64,000 nt of DNA from Mycteria americana (lineage: Eukaryota; Chordata; Aves; Ciconiiformes; Ciconiidae), in NCBI RefSeq assembly GCF_035582795.1, contig NC_134366.1:1190501-1254500 (forward strand). The letters are read 5' to 3'. Both the position numbers and the translations under genes were made by a program. Within the stretch, counting starts at the first letter, position 1. Each line of letters starts with the position of its first letter. The notes beneath the pieces are model-generated. The model did not search any database, was not told where the DNA came from, and saw only the letters and a list, made by a program, of their open reading frames with translations. Shown in pieces: positions 1-12,549 of the stretch.

Positions 1-3000
1 GCTTCACAGTGGCGTTTTGTATAACTTGAGGGCAAGGAGAGAAGAATGGAAGAGTTCACTGTTTCCTCGAGTGAGTTCAACATTTAAACTCTGAGCCAGT
101 CCCGGGAGTGTGCGTGTAAATAGAAACTTGGGGATCCCTCAGTCTCCAGAGGTAGTGACTCACAAATTGACCTGATTTTCTGTTTATGTAGTTTAAGACG
201 CCCAGAGTTTGACTTCCCTTCACGAATCAGTACGTCGTCGCAGGGTGACTCTCTGCTGGAAAGATCTCAGTTGCACGCAGCAGACACGAAGTTACACTCC
301 AGACATCGTACTGGCACGCTGAAGCAGTCAGTAGTTGCATTTGGGGATGCATATGTATTATATCCATGAAAAAATAATCCCTTATCACATCATGTTGGTC
401 ATGTTGAATGCGTTAAGTACTATAGAACTTCTGTTGTATCCTACGTATCTTCCTTACTTTCACATTCTGAGGGCAACTGTGGTGTCTTTATTGGACTTGT
501 AAGTCTTGGAGCGTTAATAGTCCAATACTTTCATGACAGACCTGTACGTACATAGATCAGCAGCCAGTTTTGCTGCTCGGTTGCCAATTTGGGATCCTCT
601 GAAAATGGGCTGGTGGACTTCACCTTAGTGGCCACACATCTGGAAGTTCCCTGACTGCGTGCCTGCCCAGGAGTCTCCTGCAGTCTTGGTGGAGATGCCG
701 AAATTTGGCGGGTGTGGGCAGATGAATGTCACTAGCGGAGGTAATCCCTGCTAGAGAGGGCTGAGGCACACTTGCAGAAGAAATCTGAAAACTCATTTTT
801 TGCTGCCCTTAGTCCTGTAGATGAACCTCTGGCTTCAGAGAGCTGTTGGTGTACTGCTTCCCAGTGCAGAGCTTGAAATGCTTTTGGAAGGAGGAGCAGC
901 ATTTTCCTTACTTCAGCTTCTCTCCAATAGTTTTCAGCTTCTCTCCAATAACAACCTGCTTTCCCCAAGGTGGCCAATTTCAAGAAACCTCAGTGATGAA
1001 TACCACGGCGTAATTCTTCATTCAGGTATAAAGAGGTTATTGGAGACTTATCGGAGGCAAGTCGCTGCCGGCTGCTCTCACAGCTCTGTGGGAAGAACTG
1101 ACCCATTCAGTTTGCGTTAGAGAAAAATCCCAAAACAACTTAGCAGTAACTGAGAAGCACCAGTGGGCAACCTTCCAAAACACGTCCCTGAGGGGAAGCT
1201 GGGGGTGGAAATACCCTTCACAATTTCCTGTTCAGCTGCCTGGTTTTAACTCCAGACTTTACCTTGGTTTTCACTGATGTTTTCAAACAGGTTTCTGACC
1301 TTAATAGTGACTAAAAGGGTAACTGTTGGTTCAGTAGACCGTGAACAAAATGCTAAGTCGGATGTCTTTAAAGTGATTGACAAAAGCTGAAGAGATGGTA
1401 GGAAACAACGTGATGACAGGATCTGAAAAGGCATTTATAAATGGAAGAAAAAAAAAATTCCTGCTTATGGCTTTTCTGGATTCAGAGGCAGAAGCAGTTA
1501 AGCCAGATCTCTTAACTAAAGTTAACAGTGAAGCTTTTTCCAGAAAACGTTCTTTAGCTTAGATGTCAGTCTCTGGAAACAGCTGGTGAACGTCTCCAGT
1601 TGAGGATCCGTCTTTGCAGGGAGACGCTTTTCATCGGCATGGCCAAGCCTGGTTCTGCTGGACTGCAGAATTTGTTGGGACGTGCTCAAGAGCTGAAATC
1701 GGTCCAGAGGCCAGTGCCCACGGGCAGGTTTGGTGAGAGAGAAACGAAGACGAGCCAGCAGAGTTCCTCCAGAGAGGAGAGCTGTCGCTGAATTCCGCTT
1801 AAAGCAAGAATTTTCCAGTGGACAGTATACAACACACAGCCAGAGAGGCTTCTTAAAAGTTTTTGCTGCTTCTCCCGTGGCTTTTCTTTCTGGGTCTAAT
1901 GTGTTTTTGCCAGTCACAGCAAGCAATATGGCTTGATGGTTAAAAAGCTTTGACATTAAAAAGTTGAAATAGAACTCTAGTACCGGTTTGCGGTGACGTG
2001 TGGTTTAACGTGATGCCCGCTTCTCTAGTGCGGGCCTGTGTTTTGAGTTCGGCTGCTTTCAGTTTGTCCTTTGGTGCCTGGGCGTGATGAGTTTCTGGTC
2101 AACTCGATGACCAGGTGTTGTCCTTCTTGGCCACGGGCACTGATTTCAGGCAAGTCCCACTACTAGCTCCTTTCCCAGATTTTTTTGCCTTTAACTTCAT
2201 TTTGACTGAGCTTATTTTGTTCTCTCCTTTCCCCTGGAATGAAGACTTTTGAAATAGAAAAATAAAATTGGATTCCAATGTCACTGTGAAAAGCTGTACC
2301 TTGTAATTAGAACAGAAAATAAAATTCCCAATTTCTTCTTGTCCTACCAGCCTTGCTGCATTTGAAGCACGTTATTGATTCCTTTGTGCGCTGTTCTGGT
2401 TATCTGTGCAATGCTAAGTGCCCCGTACAAGTGATACGTGTGATGTGTAATACGAGGAACTTCTTCACATTCTTGAAGGGGGAGAGATAGATACCTATGA
2501 ATAGCTGTCATTAATTAACTCTTCCCTTCAAGGGGGATTTTCAGCTAGTAAGTAATTTCTGACCCAAAGCAGAAATAAAGAGGTAAGGATACACTTTCCA
2601 CTACAGCTGGATGCGTAACTTCAATAACCTTTTCCCCCCAATGTATTTTGCATAATTTTCTGTCAGTGGTTGAAATATTCCAAAGAATGCTTTGTAAGTA
2701 ATTTTGGGCTTGTGGTTTCTCAAGTAAGTGTTGTGCATTTCATTATTTAAAACTCATGGTTTTAAATTGAGCTACTGGATGCTATTTACTTTCCTATTGG
2801 ACTGATTGCAGTGCCAGGATTTTTTGGTACAGAGATAAGGATTTTGAGTTCATTTCCTTTTGGTAAATATTTTCTAAGAACTGTCAGTGCTTGCTTTCTA
2901 TCCATTGCACGTCCTGCGCTTGCTGGCAGGAGGCATGCAGGGAGCAGTCAGATAAAAGGAAAGCAAAGACGTACGGGTGGTAAATGGGTTTGCAGTACTC

Positions 3001-6000
3001 GTCCACAGTGCCGTAATGCATGCGTAGTTGTGGGTTTGCAAGGTGTTTTGGTGGCTGGTGATACAGGAACATTATAGCCACGTTGAGTGCTTTCTGGTTT
3101 ATTTTTGATTATATGAAAACCGGGCTGGGCAAGAGGCATTATGGGGCTAGAATAGTAAGAGTCAACCAGGGGACAGTGATTCCTCTGAGGATGCTGGATG
3201 ATATTTTAGTGACTTGCACTATCCTGTCGTCTTAACATCTGCAGAGCTTCTCCAAGAAGTTTGAGAGGCTCCTAACTCCTTAGGAGAATGTATTATTGAA
3301 GATGCATTAATATTTGACGGTTACCGGTGCTGCCCTGCAGAATGGTTGTCCTTGCTGGTCTGACACACTAAGCAGCTTCTTGACAAAGTATCTTCCATCG
3401 TACGTGCTTTGTTGTAGAAAAATAATGGTGAGCCCTCAGCTGGGAGGCGTTGTGGATGTCGGGGGTCCTGCGAGCCCGGCACGGTGCACCCCAGCGTTTG
3501 GAGGTGTCTGACTTCAGCGCGCCGATGCCTCCATCGTCAGCGCCGGGTGAATCACGCCAGAGAGGAGTGGCAGAAATGCAATATGCAAGTGAAGTGGAAA
3601 TTCTGTCTCTCTCCCGAGACGCGATGCTAAATGAGTTATTGTAGTTAATTATTCACGGTTCTTGGCTATGGGATTGTCTGCTGCAGTGCGTGGGGGGGAG
3701 GACGTGCCGAAGGAAAGGACGTGTCTGGGAGGTTGGGTAGAAGTACAGATTTCCGGGTCTTCTGAAAACCGTTCCTGGTGGGAAGGAGCACATCTTGCAG
3801 TGCTGCAGAGCTTCTCTGCAGTGAAGCTAGCAGGCATTCCTGGGAGCGGTTCTCTGCTTGTTCCCCTATCAGGACTGTGAAACAATTCATTCAGCAGTAG
3901 GAGAGCGAGATTCCAGCAAGGCACGGCCCCTGCGGAGATCAGAGGAATGTCGGAGTGCAGCCTGCTTTGCCCCCATCCGAAATCCTGGTCGCCGAAGGAG
4001 GGACTCCCTTCCCGTAGCGCTGCCTGCGTTTGCAGATTTTCTCTTTGAATGGTAAATAGGGAGAGGTGTGCAGGAGGATTTGAATCGGCTCCAAGCGTTG
4101 TGCATCATGCCCTGTGGGCTGCTACAGTGAAACAAAAATACTAAAACTGTTTACCACTCCAGTGCCCCTCAAGTAGCTGATTTAGTAGAGGTAGAGGCTT
4201 ATTTAATAGAGATAAAGACCTCGGAGATCCTTTAAAAAAACTGTTCCTCATCCGTTTCACTGTAATGTGTATCTGCAGTTGGCAGTTTGCTAATAGTGGA
4301 ATGCTTCAGAGCACGCATTAGAAAATGTCTACAATCTCTAACGTGTAAAGGATTTTTTTTTTTAGTCTGCTAAATCTCATTTTATTGAACCTTTTGGCTT
4401 TATCTCTTCCTGCGTCTGCTGTTTTTAAGCTCTCCCCCTTATGTAGGTCACACTTCCACATTTTATGCTTGAGCTGCTGTCTTGAAGCAGTATCTCTTGT
4501 AAAATGAAAAAACTGTACGATCCCTATAGAAATAGGACTTGATTTTTGCCATACTGGTAGTAGTAATTTCGCCTTGCTTAATCCCAGTTTGGTTGGGTAT
4601 TGCTTGATTACTGCTCAACTTCGGCATTTTGGAGTTCTGGTGTGTGATAGGATTGTTCCTCTGCAAATACCCTAACCTAATTTTAAGATAAAATTGTTGC
4701 ATACTGTGTCAGGAAGGCAAAAAGTGGGCAGCCAACCCTGTACTCAAACACAGAGGAGCTTCTCGGCTTATGGGCGTCTTCAGAAAGACTGCAGTGCTGC
4801 TTATTTTTAAATCTCCAAGATTTAAGAGAGAAAAAAGCTCCCCAGATTCCTTGATTCAGGTAGGAGGGTGCTTCCCAACGAGCATCGTTGCGACATTTGG
4901 AGTCATGACACACTTTGAATTTATGAAGAAACAGCATTTTTTTTTTAAAGTTGATGGCATTTCTGTTTAGTGGTGATTTTAGCTTGACTGGTTGATTTGA
5001 ATATAAAACGTAGTCCCAGAATCTTTGCATGACTGCAGGTTTGACAGCCTTTCTCTCACTGAAGGAACACTTGCCCAGTGTCAGAGCTAAGACCTCACGT
5101 GAAGCCCTTCAGTGTGTAGTAAGTCTGATCCAGCTTCAGCTGTTCCAGAAGAGGTTTTTTAATATTAATCACTTCGTTAGTGCGGAGAGACTCTTGTAGG
5201 CCTGTGGTGTGAGAAGGAAGATGGCCAAATTACGCTTGGAGAAGTTGAGGCTCCTGTCAAGCAGCAGCTCCCAGGCTGGGGATTTCTCAGTTCCCAGCTT
5301 TCCGGGTCTTCTGAAACACAGCTGTGTTGTTCCAGTTTTTACTTTTTTGTTCCCCCGTCAACCTTCATTTTGCCAGTGAATAACATCCCTCCTACCTGTG
5401 AATGTCTTGTCCTTTTGCTACAAAGCCCTCTACGTCTTTGGGCCACGTTTTATCTCCAGATTCTTGTTTTGGCATGGTTCAGCCCCTGCCACCCTTGTGC
5501 CCCCAGCAGTTTGAGTTGCCCTGTATCTGCTTCTCCTGGTCTAACTTTGCTTCTGCATGTTTGTAGCTGCAGGTGTTTCTTTTCTTGTGTCGAAAATATA
5601 GGAGTTCATTAAAAATAAAAGGTCTGCTCACAGCCAGAGTTCTTAAGAGCATGGTAATGTTGTCTTGATGTACCAAGTGGCTGCTCTTCTTGTGCGGAAC
5701 CCTTTCAGAGCACATCATCGGAGTCGAAGCGTGGGAGGAGTGCAGGGATGATGATGTACAAGGAAGCAGTGCTCATCTCGCTTGTGTGAGCTAATCTAGA
5801 TCCGGACACAGTTTCCAGTGTTAAAGCTTGCTATGCCAGCTCCGTTGCTCTGTTCTCCAGCAAACTTGACTTTTCACGAGTAGGTTGTGTGTATACTGGG
5901 TCAGCCCAGAGGTTCACATCGCTGTCTTTGATCTGAGAGCAAATGCTTCGTGAAGACGGTGAGAAACAGGGTAAATGCAGATCAAGCCTTCCATGGTCAT

Positions 6001-6029
6001 ACTCCTCGAGCATTTTGATGCTCGGTGCT

Positions 6030-6330
6030 TAGGGGCTGCTTTGAACTGGTGTGTTCATAGCCACTGATAGACCTACCCCCTGCAAATTTATTACAGAGTT
6101 CCACAGTGTAACTAAGTTCTGTGAAAGCGGGTTTTTAAACCTGCGACGTAAGCATTTCAATGGCCACTTTTAATTCTCTATTCAAGGAAATAAAGGCTAC
6201 CTATTTTTCTGTACTTCTTATGATCTTAGACATGTAATACGCTGTCATCCCTTCCCCCCTACAGAGTTTCTCCCAGGTACCCTGCTGGGCATTAGTTGTT
6301 CGCCTAAGTCTCTACACCGAGTCCACTTCT
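6030..6330 (-). mobile_element. Probable ancient CR1/L3-like LINE remnant, antisense
   Basis: CATAGCCACTGATAGACCTA, CAGAGTTCCACAGTGTAACT, GGGTTTTTAAACCTGC and TATGATCTTAGACATGTAAT followed by CATCCCTTCCCCCC appear in the order of the reverse complement of old CR1-type LINE 3' regions. It is heavily diverged. Confidence 0.45.
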
Positions 6331-7349
6331 CTATTAAATATTATTTTGAGTCCACTAGAAGACTTCAGACTGACCAGGAATACGCAGCCTATCAGTACAG
6401 TGAGGCAGATGCTCAAATTCCCTCTTTGCCTATGAACAAAACCAACCCGCAGTGTTCTTCTGTTCTGGGCTCTAAGGAATAGTCTATATTTGCAAAAGCA
6501 GCCGCTGAAGACACAAGCTACTCTTGGAGGACTTCTTGCACAGGTAAACGGAGCAGAAGAATATAAATTTTTCCTGGAAAGTAACTAATTTGAGTTGAAG
6601 TTGTCAGAATATTTCATAAGTGAAGAGAACAGGGTACCAGTTACTGAAGTGGCCAGATCAGTAATCTCAGTCTACGGGGACTTGTGATACAGGATTTTTT
6701 TTTTCCATGTTTGGCTTTTTAATATTTCACCCAGAACTTCCAGCAACTGAAATTCAAGCTGCTATGACTGTAGTGTCACAGGTCATCAAGTGATGTTGGC
6801 CATGCCAGAAGTTCCCACGTACGCCTCCTAAAAATCGAGGAAAATCCCAGCTCCTGGAGCGTGACCAGCTGCCCTTGTGCAGCTGCGTACTCGGGCAGGC
6901 TGTGCTTCAGAGCTGACCTGCTCGTACATAGCCCCAGACTGGTTTCTGCACGTAGGCAGCCTTGCAGGATGCGGAAGAGCTGCTTGCTTCTTGTCTGCCC
7001 GCTGCGCTCGTGTTTGAAGCTCCAAGCTGAAGCTTCCTAGAAGCTCAGCACCAGCGCAGAACCCATTACAGAGAGTCTGCAAATGGGCGGTTTGGGGCTG
7101 TTTGCAAACCCAGCAGTGTTTTGTCTCGACAGCACTGATCCTGTAGCTCTTGACCCACTTCTAATACTAATAGATTACCGTGTCTTTACGTCTCAGCCCG
7201 TGCCTGGCTGTTGCTTTTGGTGACAGTGTTCTCATGCTGCCTGCCGTGCCCTTTCTGCCACTCCTCATCTCCGAGTGAGCTGGACCAAAACAGATGCACA
7301 GATGCCAGCAGCAGTAAATTCATGCCGCGTCTGCTTAAATCTTCAGTTA

Positions 7350-8128
7350 TCTGCGCATTATCCGTTGATACGCTTGAGGGCAGGGCTGCCATTCAGGAGG
7401 GCTGAGGCGGGCTGGAGAAATGGGCTGACAGAAGCCTTGTGAAAGTCAACGAGGACGAATGCAAGGTTCTGTACCTGGGAGGACGAGTCCGGAGCAGCAG
7501 CTCTGCAGAAAAGGCCCTGTGGGTCCGAGCATGAGCCGGCAGAGACCGGCAGCATCCCAGGCTGTACGAGCAGGACCACAGGCAGCAGATTGAGGGATGT
7601 GATTATCCTCCGCTCTGCTCAGCAGTTGCTAGACCACATCGGGAGGATTGGGTCCCCCAGTACGAGAAAGGTATGGGTAAAGTGGAGTGAGTTCAGCGGA
7701 GGGCCACCAAAGAGGGTCCAAGGGCCTGAGCACTTTCCCCATGGAGAGGCTGAGGGAACTGGGCTTGTTCAGCCTGGAGAGGAGAAGGCTTTGGAGGGAC
7801 CTACCAGCCCACCTACCTTCCTACCTACAATACCTATGAGGAGGTCATCAAGAAGACAGAGACAGGCTTTTCAGTGATGTGTGGTGGGAGTAAGAGAGAC
7901 AGAAGCTGGAACACGAGAGGTTTCGATGGGATACAAGGAGGTCGGGCATTGAAACAGGTTGTACAGAGAGGTGGTGCAGTCTCCATTTCTGGCACTTTCA
8001 AAGATCAGTCAGGTCTTGACAAAGCCCTGAGCAACCTGGTCTGAGCTCAGAGCTGACCCTGCTTTGAGAGGAGGTCGGACCAGAGACCTCCTGAGGTCTC
8101 TTCCAACCTGAGTTGTTCTGCGACGGAG
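7350..8128 (+). mobile_element. CR1 LINE, 5'-truncated, sense, in SMARCC1 intron
   Basis: GTTGATACGCTTGAGGGCAG, GGCTGGAGAAATGGGCTGAC, GCAAGGTTCTGTACCTGGGA and TTGTTCAGCCTGGAGAGGAG, then GAGGTCTCTTCCAACCTGAG near 8096-8115, give the ordered CR1 3' coding region and tail. The frames are broken by indels. It is older than the copies near ELP6, judging by its divergence. Confidence 0.82.
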
Positions 8129-9793
8129 ATAACGCTTCAGTCCTCTTGCAGCCTGCTTGCTGCTGAGGAGGGGAAGGCAAATGGGCCACACTGAGGAACA
8201 TCCAGCTCAACTTGCCTGCAGGAGGGAAACCAGACGCTGGAGCTCTTGTTGCGTGTGGGACTTGGTCACCTTGAGTTACCCACAAAGGCATGCCATGTAA
8301 TTTTAGGAAATGTCTCACCTTTTCTTTTTTGTTTAGGCTGTTGACTGGGAGGCGTTAAGGATTCCAAGAGGCTTCTTCAAAACCACCTATTCACCATCAC
8401 CAAAGCAGAAAACATTTTGTTAATACTGGAGACAAAGGAGGGGATTAAGGGCTCAAATGTACACAGCTTTGCTGGCTGGCGGCTGCTGCTGCTCTTTAAT
8501 ATATGGTGATGGAAATGCCATGATGTGTGCTGCAGGCCACTGATCAGCGATGGAGTGTGTCCAGGGATAAATTTTCAGACTTCTTTTCCTTTGTAAATGT
8601 TGGAGAAATCTGATGGTTTCTGTAGAGCTTCATATCTGCTGCTTGCAGGTGTGCTAGTCTTGCTCCTGTGATCACGCAGCGTGAGGTTGGCACATGGACC
8701 TCTTGCTTGCATGTCCAGGAGCTCCAATATTATGCTTTCATGGTTTGATGCTTGAGTCCCTGTGGATTTAAGGTGGTTCAGCACCTCTGCCACAGATCTC
8801 CAGGACTGTATGAAGCCAGTGGGCTGTGGTGTGTTGGATTCTTTTGCCCTGGCACTGTTAGCAGCTCTGGTTTCAGAAGCAAGTACTCCCTTATACTGTC
8901 ATCCTGCCTTGTTTTTTTTTTTTTGCAAGGATAGCCTGTCTTTCTCAAAGAGCAGGTTATTGGTTTAAAGTACCATGGAACTCCAGGCAGAGACCAGCAA
9001 CCGAGGGCCAGACAAGCTACCAAGTGCTTTAGGTCTCCAAGATGTGCATCTTCTGGAGGGACGTGGCTGAGCGGGCAGACTTGTGTGGTTAGCGAAGGCA
9101 CCGAACATCAGGGAAGTGGAGCAAGTTCATCTCTTCGTGTTGCGTTTTTTCTTTTTTAGCTATTGTTCAGTAGTCGCTCCTTCATGCTTGGAGTGCTCTT
9201 CAGTGGTCCCCCGAGCTTTCCGCAGAAGGGCAGTGATGGAGAAGCATTTGGGATGGCTGCTGGACTTCACCTCTGTGAGAGCATGGGATGCGGCCCTCGG
9301 GCAGAGGTGTCTGTACAGGCATTAAGTAGCAACAGTTCCCAAAGAGCAGGGTTTGCTTTTGATCACCAGGGTTATTTTAAAATGCAGATCGTTATTCTTC
9401 TAGGTCATAAATTCCCGAGCATTCAGGCATAGACGAGGCCCTCTTTGACTAAGCTCTGGCTGAGGCTGCTTTGTCTCCTCTCCACTGTGGCTGTGCTGAC
9501 TTGCTGGTGGGCCTGCATGGTCCTACCTCTGACCGGAGGATGCTTGCTAAGAGCTGTAACCCGCCTGTTTCAGGCAATAGCTTGTGAGCTGGTGCAGTTT
9601 CTTGACATCCTAGCAAATGGAAGTAACAGGCATCAATAAAATATTACTCAAAGCTCTTGTTCCGAAGCTGAGCATAAGTAAGAGTTAATAGCGTTTGTGC
9701 CGAAGCGTTGACTCGGTCCCAAATCCAGAGCTCCCGCTTTCTTGGCTTTAACCGCCGGTGTGGCTGTGATGCTTTTTATGTACGTTCAGAGCC

Positions 9794-9813
9794 TTTTTTT
9801 TTTTTTTTTTTTT
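9794..9813. repeat. T homopolymer (20)
   Basis: An uninterrupted T-run in the SMARCC1 intron. Confidence 0.9.
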
Positions 9814-10625
9814 GTTCGAGGGTTCTGTCATCACACTTTATTTCACATAATTGCCTGGGGTTTGGGGTGGAATGAGCTCTTCTGAAAGAAGCCTTTACAA
9901 TCCATGCTTAATAGCAGCTTTTCTAACTAAAATACTGTACCTTTATGTAAGTGTGTAAAAGTAAATGTAATTGGATTATGCAAAGTAATCTCTTCAAATG
10001 AGGTTTTAAAGCATCAATCAGCAAGTTGTAGGTGTCCGAAGCTGGGCGATTCTAACAGTTCCTTTAATGCAGCTGAAACGTAAAGGTCTCTTACAGAGCT
10101 GATATGTAAGGAAGAACTTATTGGAACCCTCCCTCACATCAGAATAGGGGTTTTTATAGTGGAAACTTCTTTACAGTTAAATATTTAAGTGTATGATTTC
10201 AGTTCTCCTATGAAATTAATCCATTAGGCTTTGTGGCTGCTCTTTTTCAAGTGCTTTTACTTTGATGCCTTGTTATTCTAGTGTAATTTGTTTCCTGCGC
10301 CTTCATTTAGATTACTATCAAATGCCTTTTTAGTAGGGGTTCACGTAAAACGTTGGGTTTTGACTGCGAGTGTTACCTTCCGCTCGGCTCTTGTGCTGAT
10401 GTTTGTGAGAGATGACGAGTGCCCCGCCGTTCTTCCTGCAGGGAGCGTGTTGGCTCTGGGGGGATGCAAAGGCATTTCCTTTGGTGTTTGGAGCGTGTAC
10501 GGAGGTGGCTCTCATGCACGAGCCTCTCTTCTCACTGCTCGGAGAACAACTAGACTCTGTTTCTTCTGATCGCTTCCATGTTTCACGTGGAGTCTCATCA
10601 TCACGTCTCTTCACCGCTCTTGCAG

Positions 10626-10802
10626 GTCAGATGCCAGGGCCCGGTTCGATGATACCTGGACAGCCCATGCCGGGCCGGATGATGCCAAGTGTGTCAGCCA
10701 ACATCCATCCAGCCGGCGGTGGTCCCCCCCCACCTGGCATGTCACCGATATCAGGAAACCTAATTGGACCTCGTGTTCCTCTAGCAGCTCCAAATGGCAT
10801 GT
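10626..10802 (+). CDS. SMARCC1: SMARCC1 penultimate coding exon
   Basis: The exon is preceded by a pyrimidine-rich tract and TTGCAG and followed by the donor GTAAGTG. It is 177 nt long. The first two bases (GT) complete a Gly codon begun in an upstream exon outside the window; the last base (T) starts the Tyr completed in the final exon. It encodes a Met/Pro/Gly-rich disordered segment with no catalytic or binding motif that I can see. Confidence 0.92.
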
Positions 10803-12549
10803 GTAAGTGGATCTCCAGCAGAAAACGTTTTGAATATACCTGGGGTGGCTTTTCTGTCGCTTGCCTTGCTGCTGGAAAAGTCATTGTAGTTGAAACCCCT
10901 TCATCTGCTGTAGGAATAATAGAATCCGTGCACGTTGGCAGCCAAAGGCTGGTGCCAGAGGTGTGCTTGAAGCTTTAAGTGCTTGTCTCCCCTCTAGGCA
11001 TCCAAACATACTCCATTGTCCTTTTATTTTATTTATAACATCCCTTATTTTATTTATAATGACACTAAGGCTCTGTGGGCATCATCAAAAACCTCTCTCG
11101 ACTTAGTCTGGAAGAATGCACAGTAGAGGTTCAGGAGTTAACTTCTAGCTAAATCCTTAAATAGCAGAGGTCAGAATATAATTCAGTTCAACAATACCTT
11201 ACAGAAAATTTAGCACTGTGAAATTAAAAAGAGGAAGTGCTAATTAGGAAGAAGCAAAAGGCGTATTGGGAATGTTCCTTACATGGTATAAATACCTACA
11301 CCTCCAAAAATGAAGCTGATTTATGGCAGCCAAAGAAAAGCAGCTGAAGTCAGTAGCCACTGTGCGGGTGTTACTTGAATGAGCGTGAGAGCGTGTCCAA
11401 ACCCGGCAAGCAAAAGAAAAGCTGGCACGGCTGGTGTAGGGTGCTCTGCCATGAATTCCTCAATAAATTTGTCGATATTAGCTGCAGCCTGGGAAAAGCT
11501 GCTGGTCTGCTTCAGCGCAGCAGGCTTAACCCCAAAAACGTTGTTTAGCGTAACTATCGGCGGACCGGCAGGAATTGTGATCGCTTGTAGTACCTGTCCC
11601 AAAAGATAATGGGGGAAAGCCAGCCCGTTTTGGCTTCAGCCGAAGGGAGTTGCTGAGGAGTACTGACTCATCGGTGTTAACCAGCATAAGCATGAAATAC
11701 TCCATTCTGATGCTATTTTAGTCAGACATTTGCTCCTTATTCTTCTGGTGCTCTAGCTTTACTTAGTTTCCCTCCCCTTTTTCTGAGCCTCTACCACTGG
11801 GAATATCTTATGTCAGGTTGTATTCCTGCTTGCTCTCTTCCCTTATCTTAATTTCTTTTTTTTTCCTCCCCTACTAAACAAGTCAGTCATGTTCTGTTAC
11901 CATCTCCTCTCTGTGCGTGAAAGCTGGCCTTTTGTATCCTTCGTTTCTTTCCTCCTCCTTACTGCATCTGTGGATTCCTCTGCTTTAACCTACATAGACT
12001 GTTCAGAGCTTAAGTGCAGGCTCTGTTTATATAAAGTCTATTGTTCCATCTATTTTAAATAGAAAAGAGCCATAATCTAAAGGCTCAAGCACAGAGCTGG
12101 GAGATGAGAAATGCTAATTCCAGCTCTGAAAGTTGCTTGACATGAACTTTGCCAGCTACTGAGCTGCATGCCTGTCATCTTTTCTGGAAAAACAGGGATT
12201 CCCCCCCCCCCCCCCCCTTTCGGAGTCCACCCAGTGCTCAGTGATTGAAGAGCACAACAAAACGTGCAGCGGAGCTTCACGTGAAGCTTAAGACATGGGG
12301 ATGCCGCAGTCGTGGCCATTTCTGGGGCTCGTCCTTGCTGCTTTCCCCTCGGACAGCTGCGTCTCCCATGGCATACAGACGTCTGGGCGTTTGTGTTGGG
12401 TTCCTTTTCCACGTCCAGCCCCTCCTGGTGTCCTGCTCACTGTTTCTCTGCTGTTCTTTGCAGATCCCCCTCCTGCACAGCCGCCTCCGCCAGCGGAAGG
12501 GGTGACCCCACCTCCGGCCGGAGCCCCGCCAGCCTCAGCCGCTCCGTAA
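10626..12549 (+). CDS. SMARCC1: SMARCC1 (BAF155), 3' end of gene: last two coding exons
   Basis: SMARCC1 is a core scaffold subunit of SWI/SNF (BAF) chromatin-remodelling complexes in the nucleus. Only the C-terminal end is present: exons 10626-10802 and 12464-12549, joined through a split Tyr codon (T|AT), giving 86 complete codons before TAA. The translation is the family's disordered Pro/Met/Gly-rich tail (PGPGSMIPGQPMPGRMMP, then GPRVPLAAPNGM, ending PPASAAP). This matches my memory of the mammalian SMARCC1 C-terminus almost word for word. The SWIRM, SANT and coiled-coil parts must lie upstream of the window. The paralogue SMARCC2 is the alternative, but CSPG5 and ELP6 following on the same strand favours SMARCC1. 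Confidence 0.93.
10803..12463 (+). other. SMARCC1: Last intron of SMARCC1
   Basis: A 1661-nt intron bounded by GTAAGT and TTTGCAG. It holds a near-duplicated TTTATTTTATTTATAA segment at about 11020-11060, a 17-C homopolymer at 12201-12217 and an antisense open frame at 11321-11602 of unknown meaning. I recognise nothing else. Confidence 0.75.
12201..12217. repeat. C homopolymer (17)
   Basis: An uninterrupted C-run in the last SMARCC1 intron, about 250 bp before the final exon. Confidence 0.9.
12464..12549 (+). CDS. SMARCC1: SMARCC1 last coding exon with stop codon
   Basis: The acceptor is TTCTTTGCAG. The exon completes the split Tyr codon and encodes a proline-rich run ending GAPPASAAP, then TAA at 12547-12549. 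The terminal peptide agrees with the mammalian SMARCC1 end, with a slightly shorter proline run. It fixes the reading frame of the preceding exon. Confidence 0.92.

Larger units (their letters stand above)
1..10625 (+). other. SMARCC1: SMARCC1 intron (3' part), no exon recognised
   Basis: This A+T-rich stretch precedes the penultimate SMARCC1 exon. I looked for the upstream exon expected to encode the Gln/His/Pro-rich segment (QQ, HH and PPP runs) and found nothing resembling it, so the intron appears to exceed 10.6 kb. It contains a CR1 element at 7350-8128, probable ancient LINE remnants at 6030-6330, a T-run at 9794-9813 and a 21-bp direct duplication near 917-952. The short open frames here show no recognisable protein. 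Confidence 0.7.

Noticed and set aside
10412-10625. Extension of the SMARCC1 penultimate exon upstream to an ATG at 10412
   Set aside because: A good acceptor (TCTTGCAG) ends at 10625, and homology to the SMARCC1 tail begins exactly after it.
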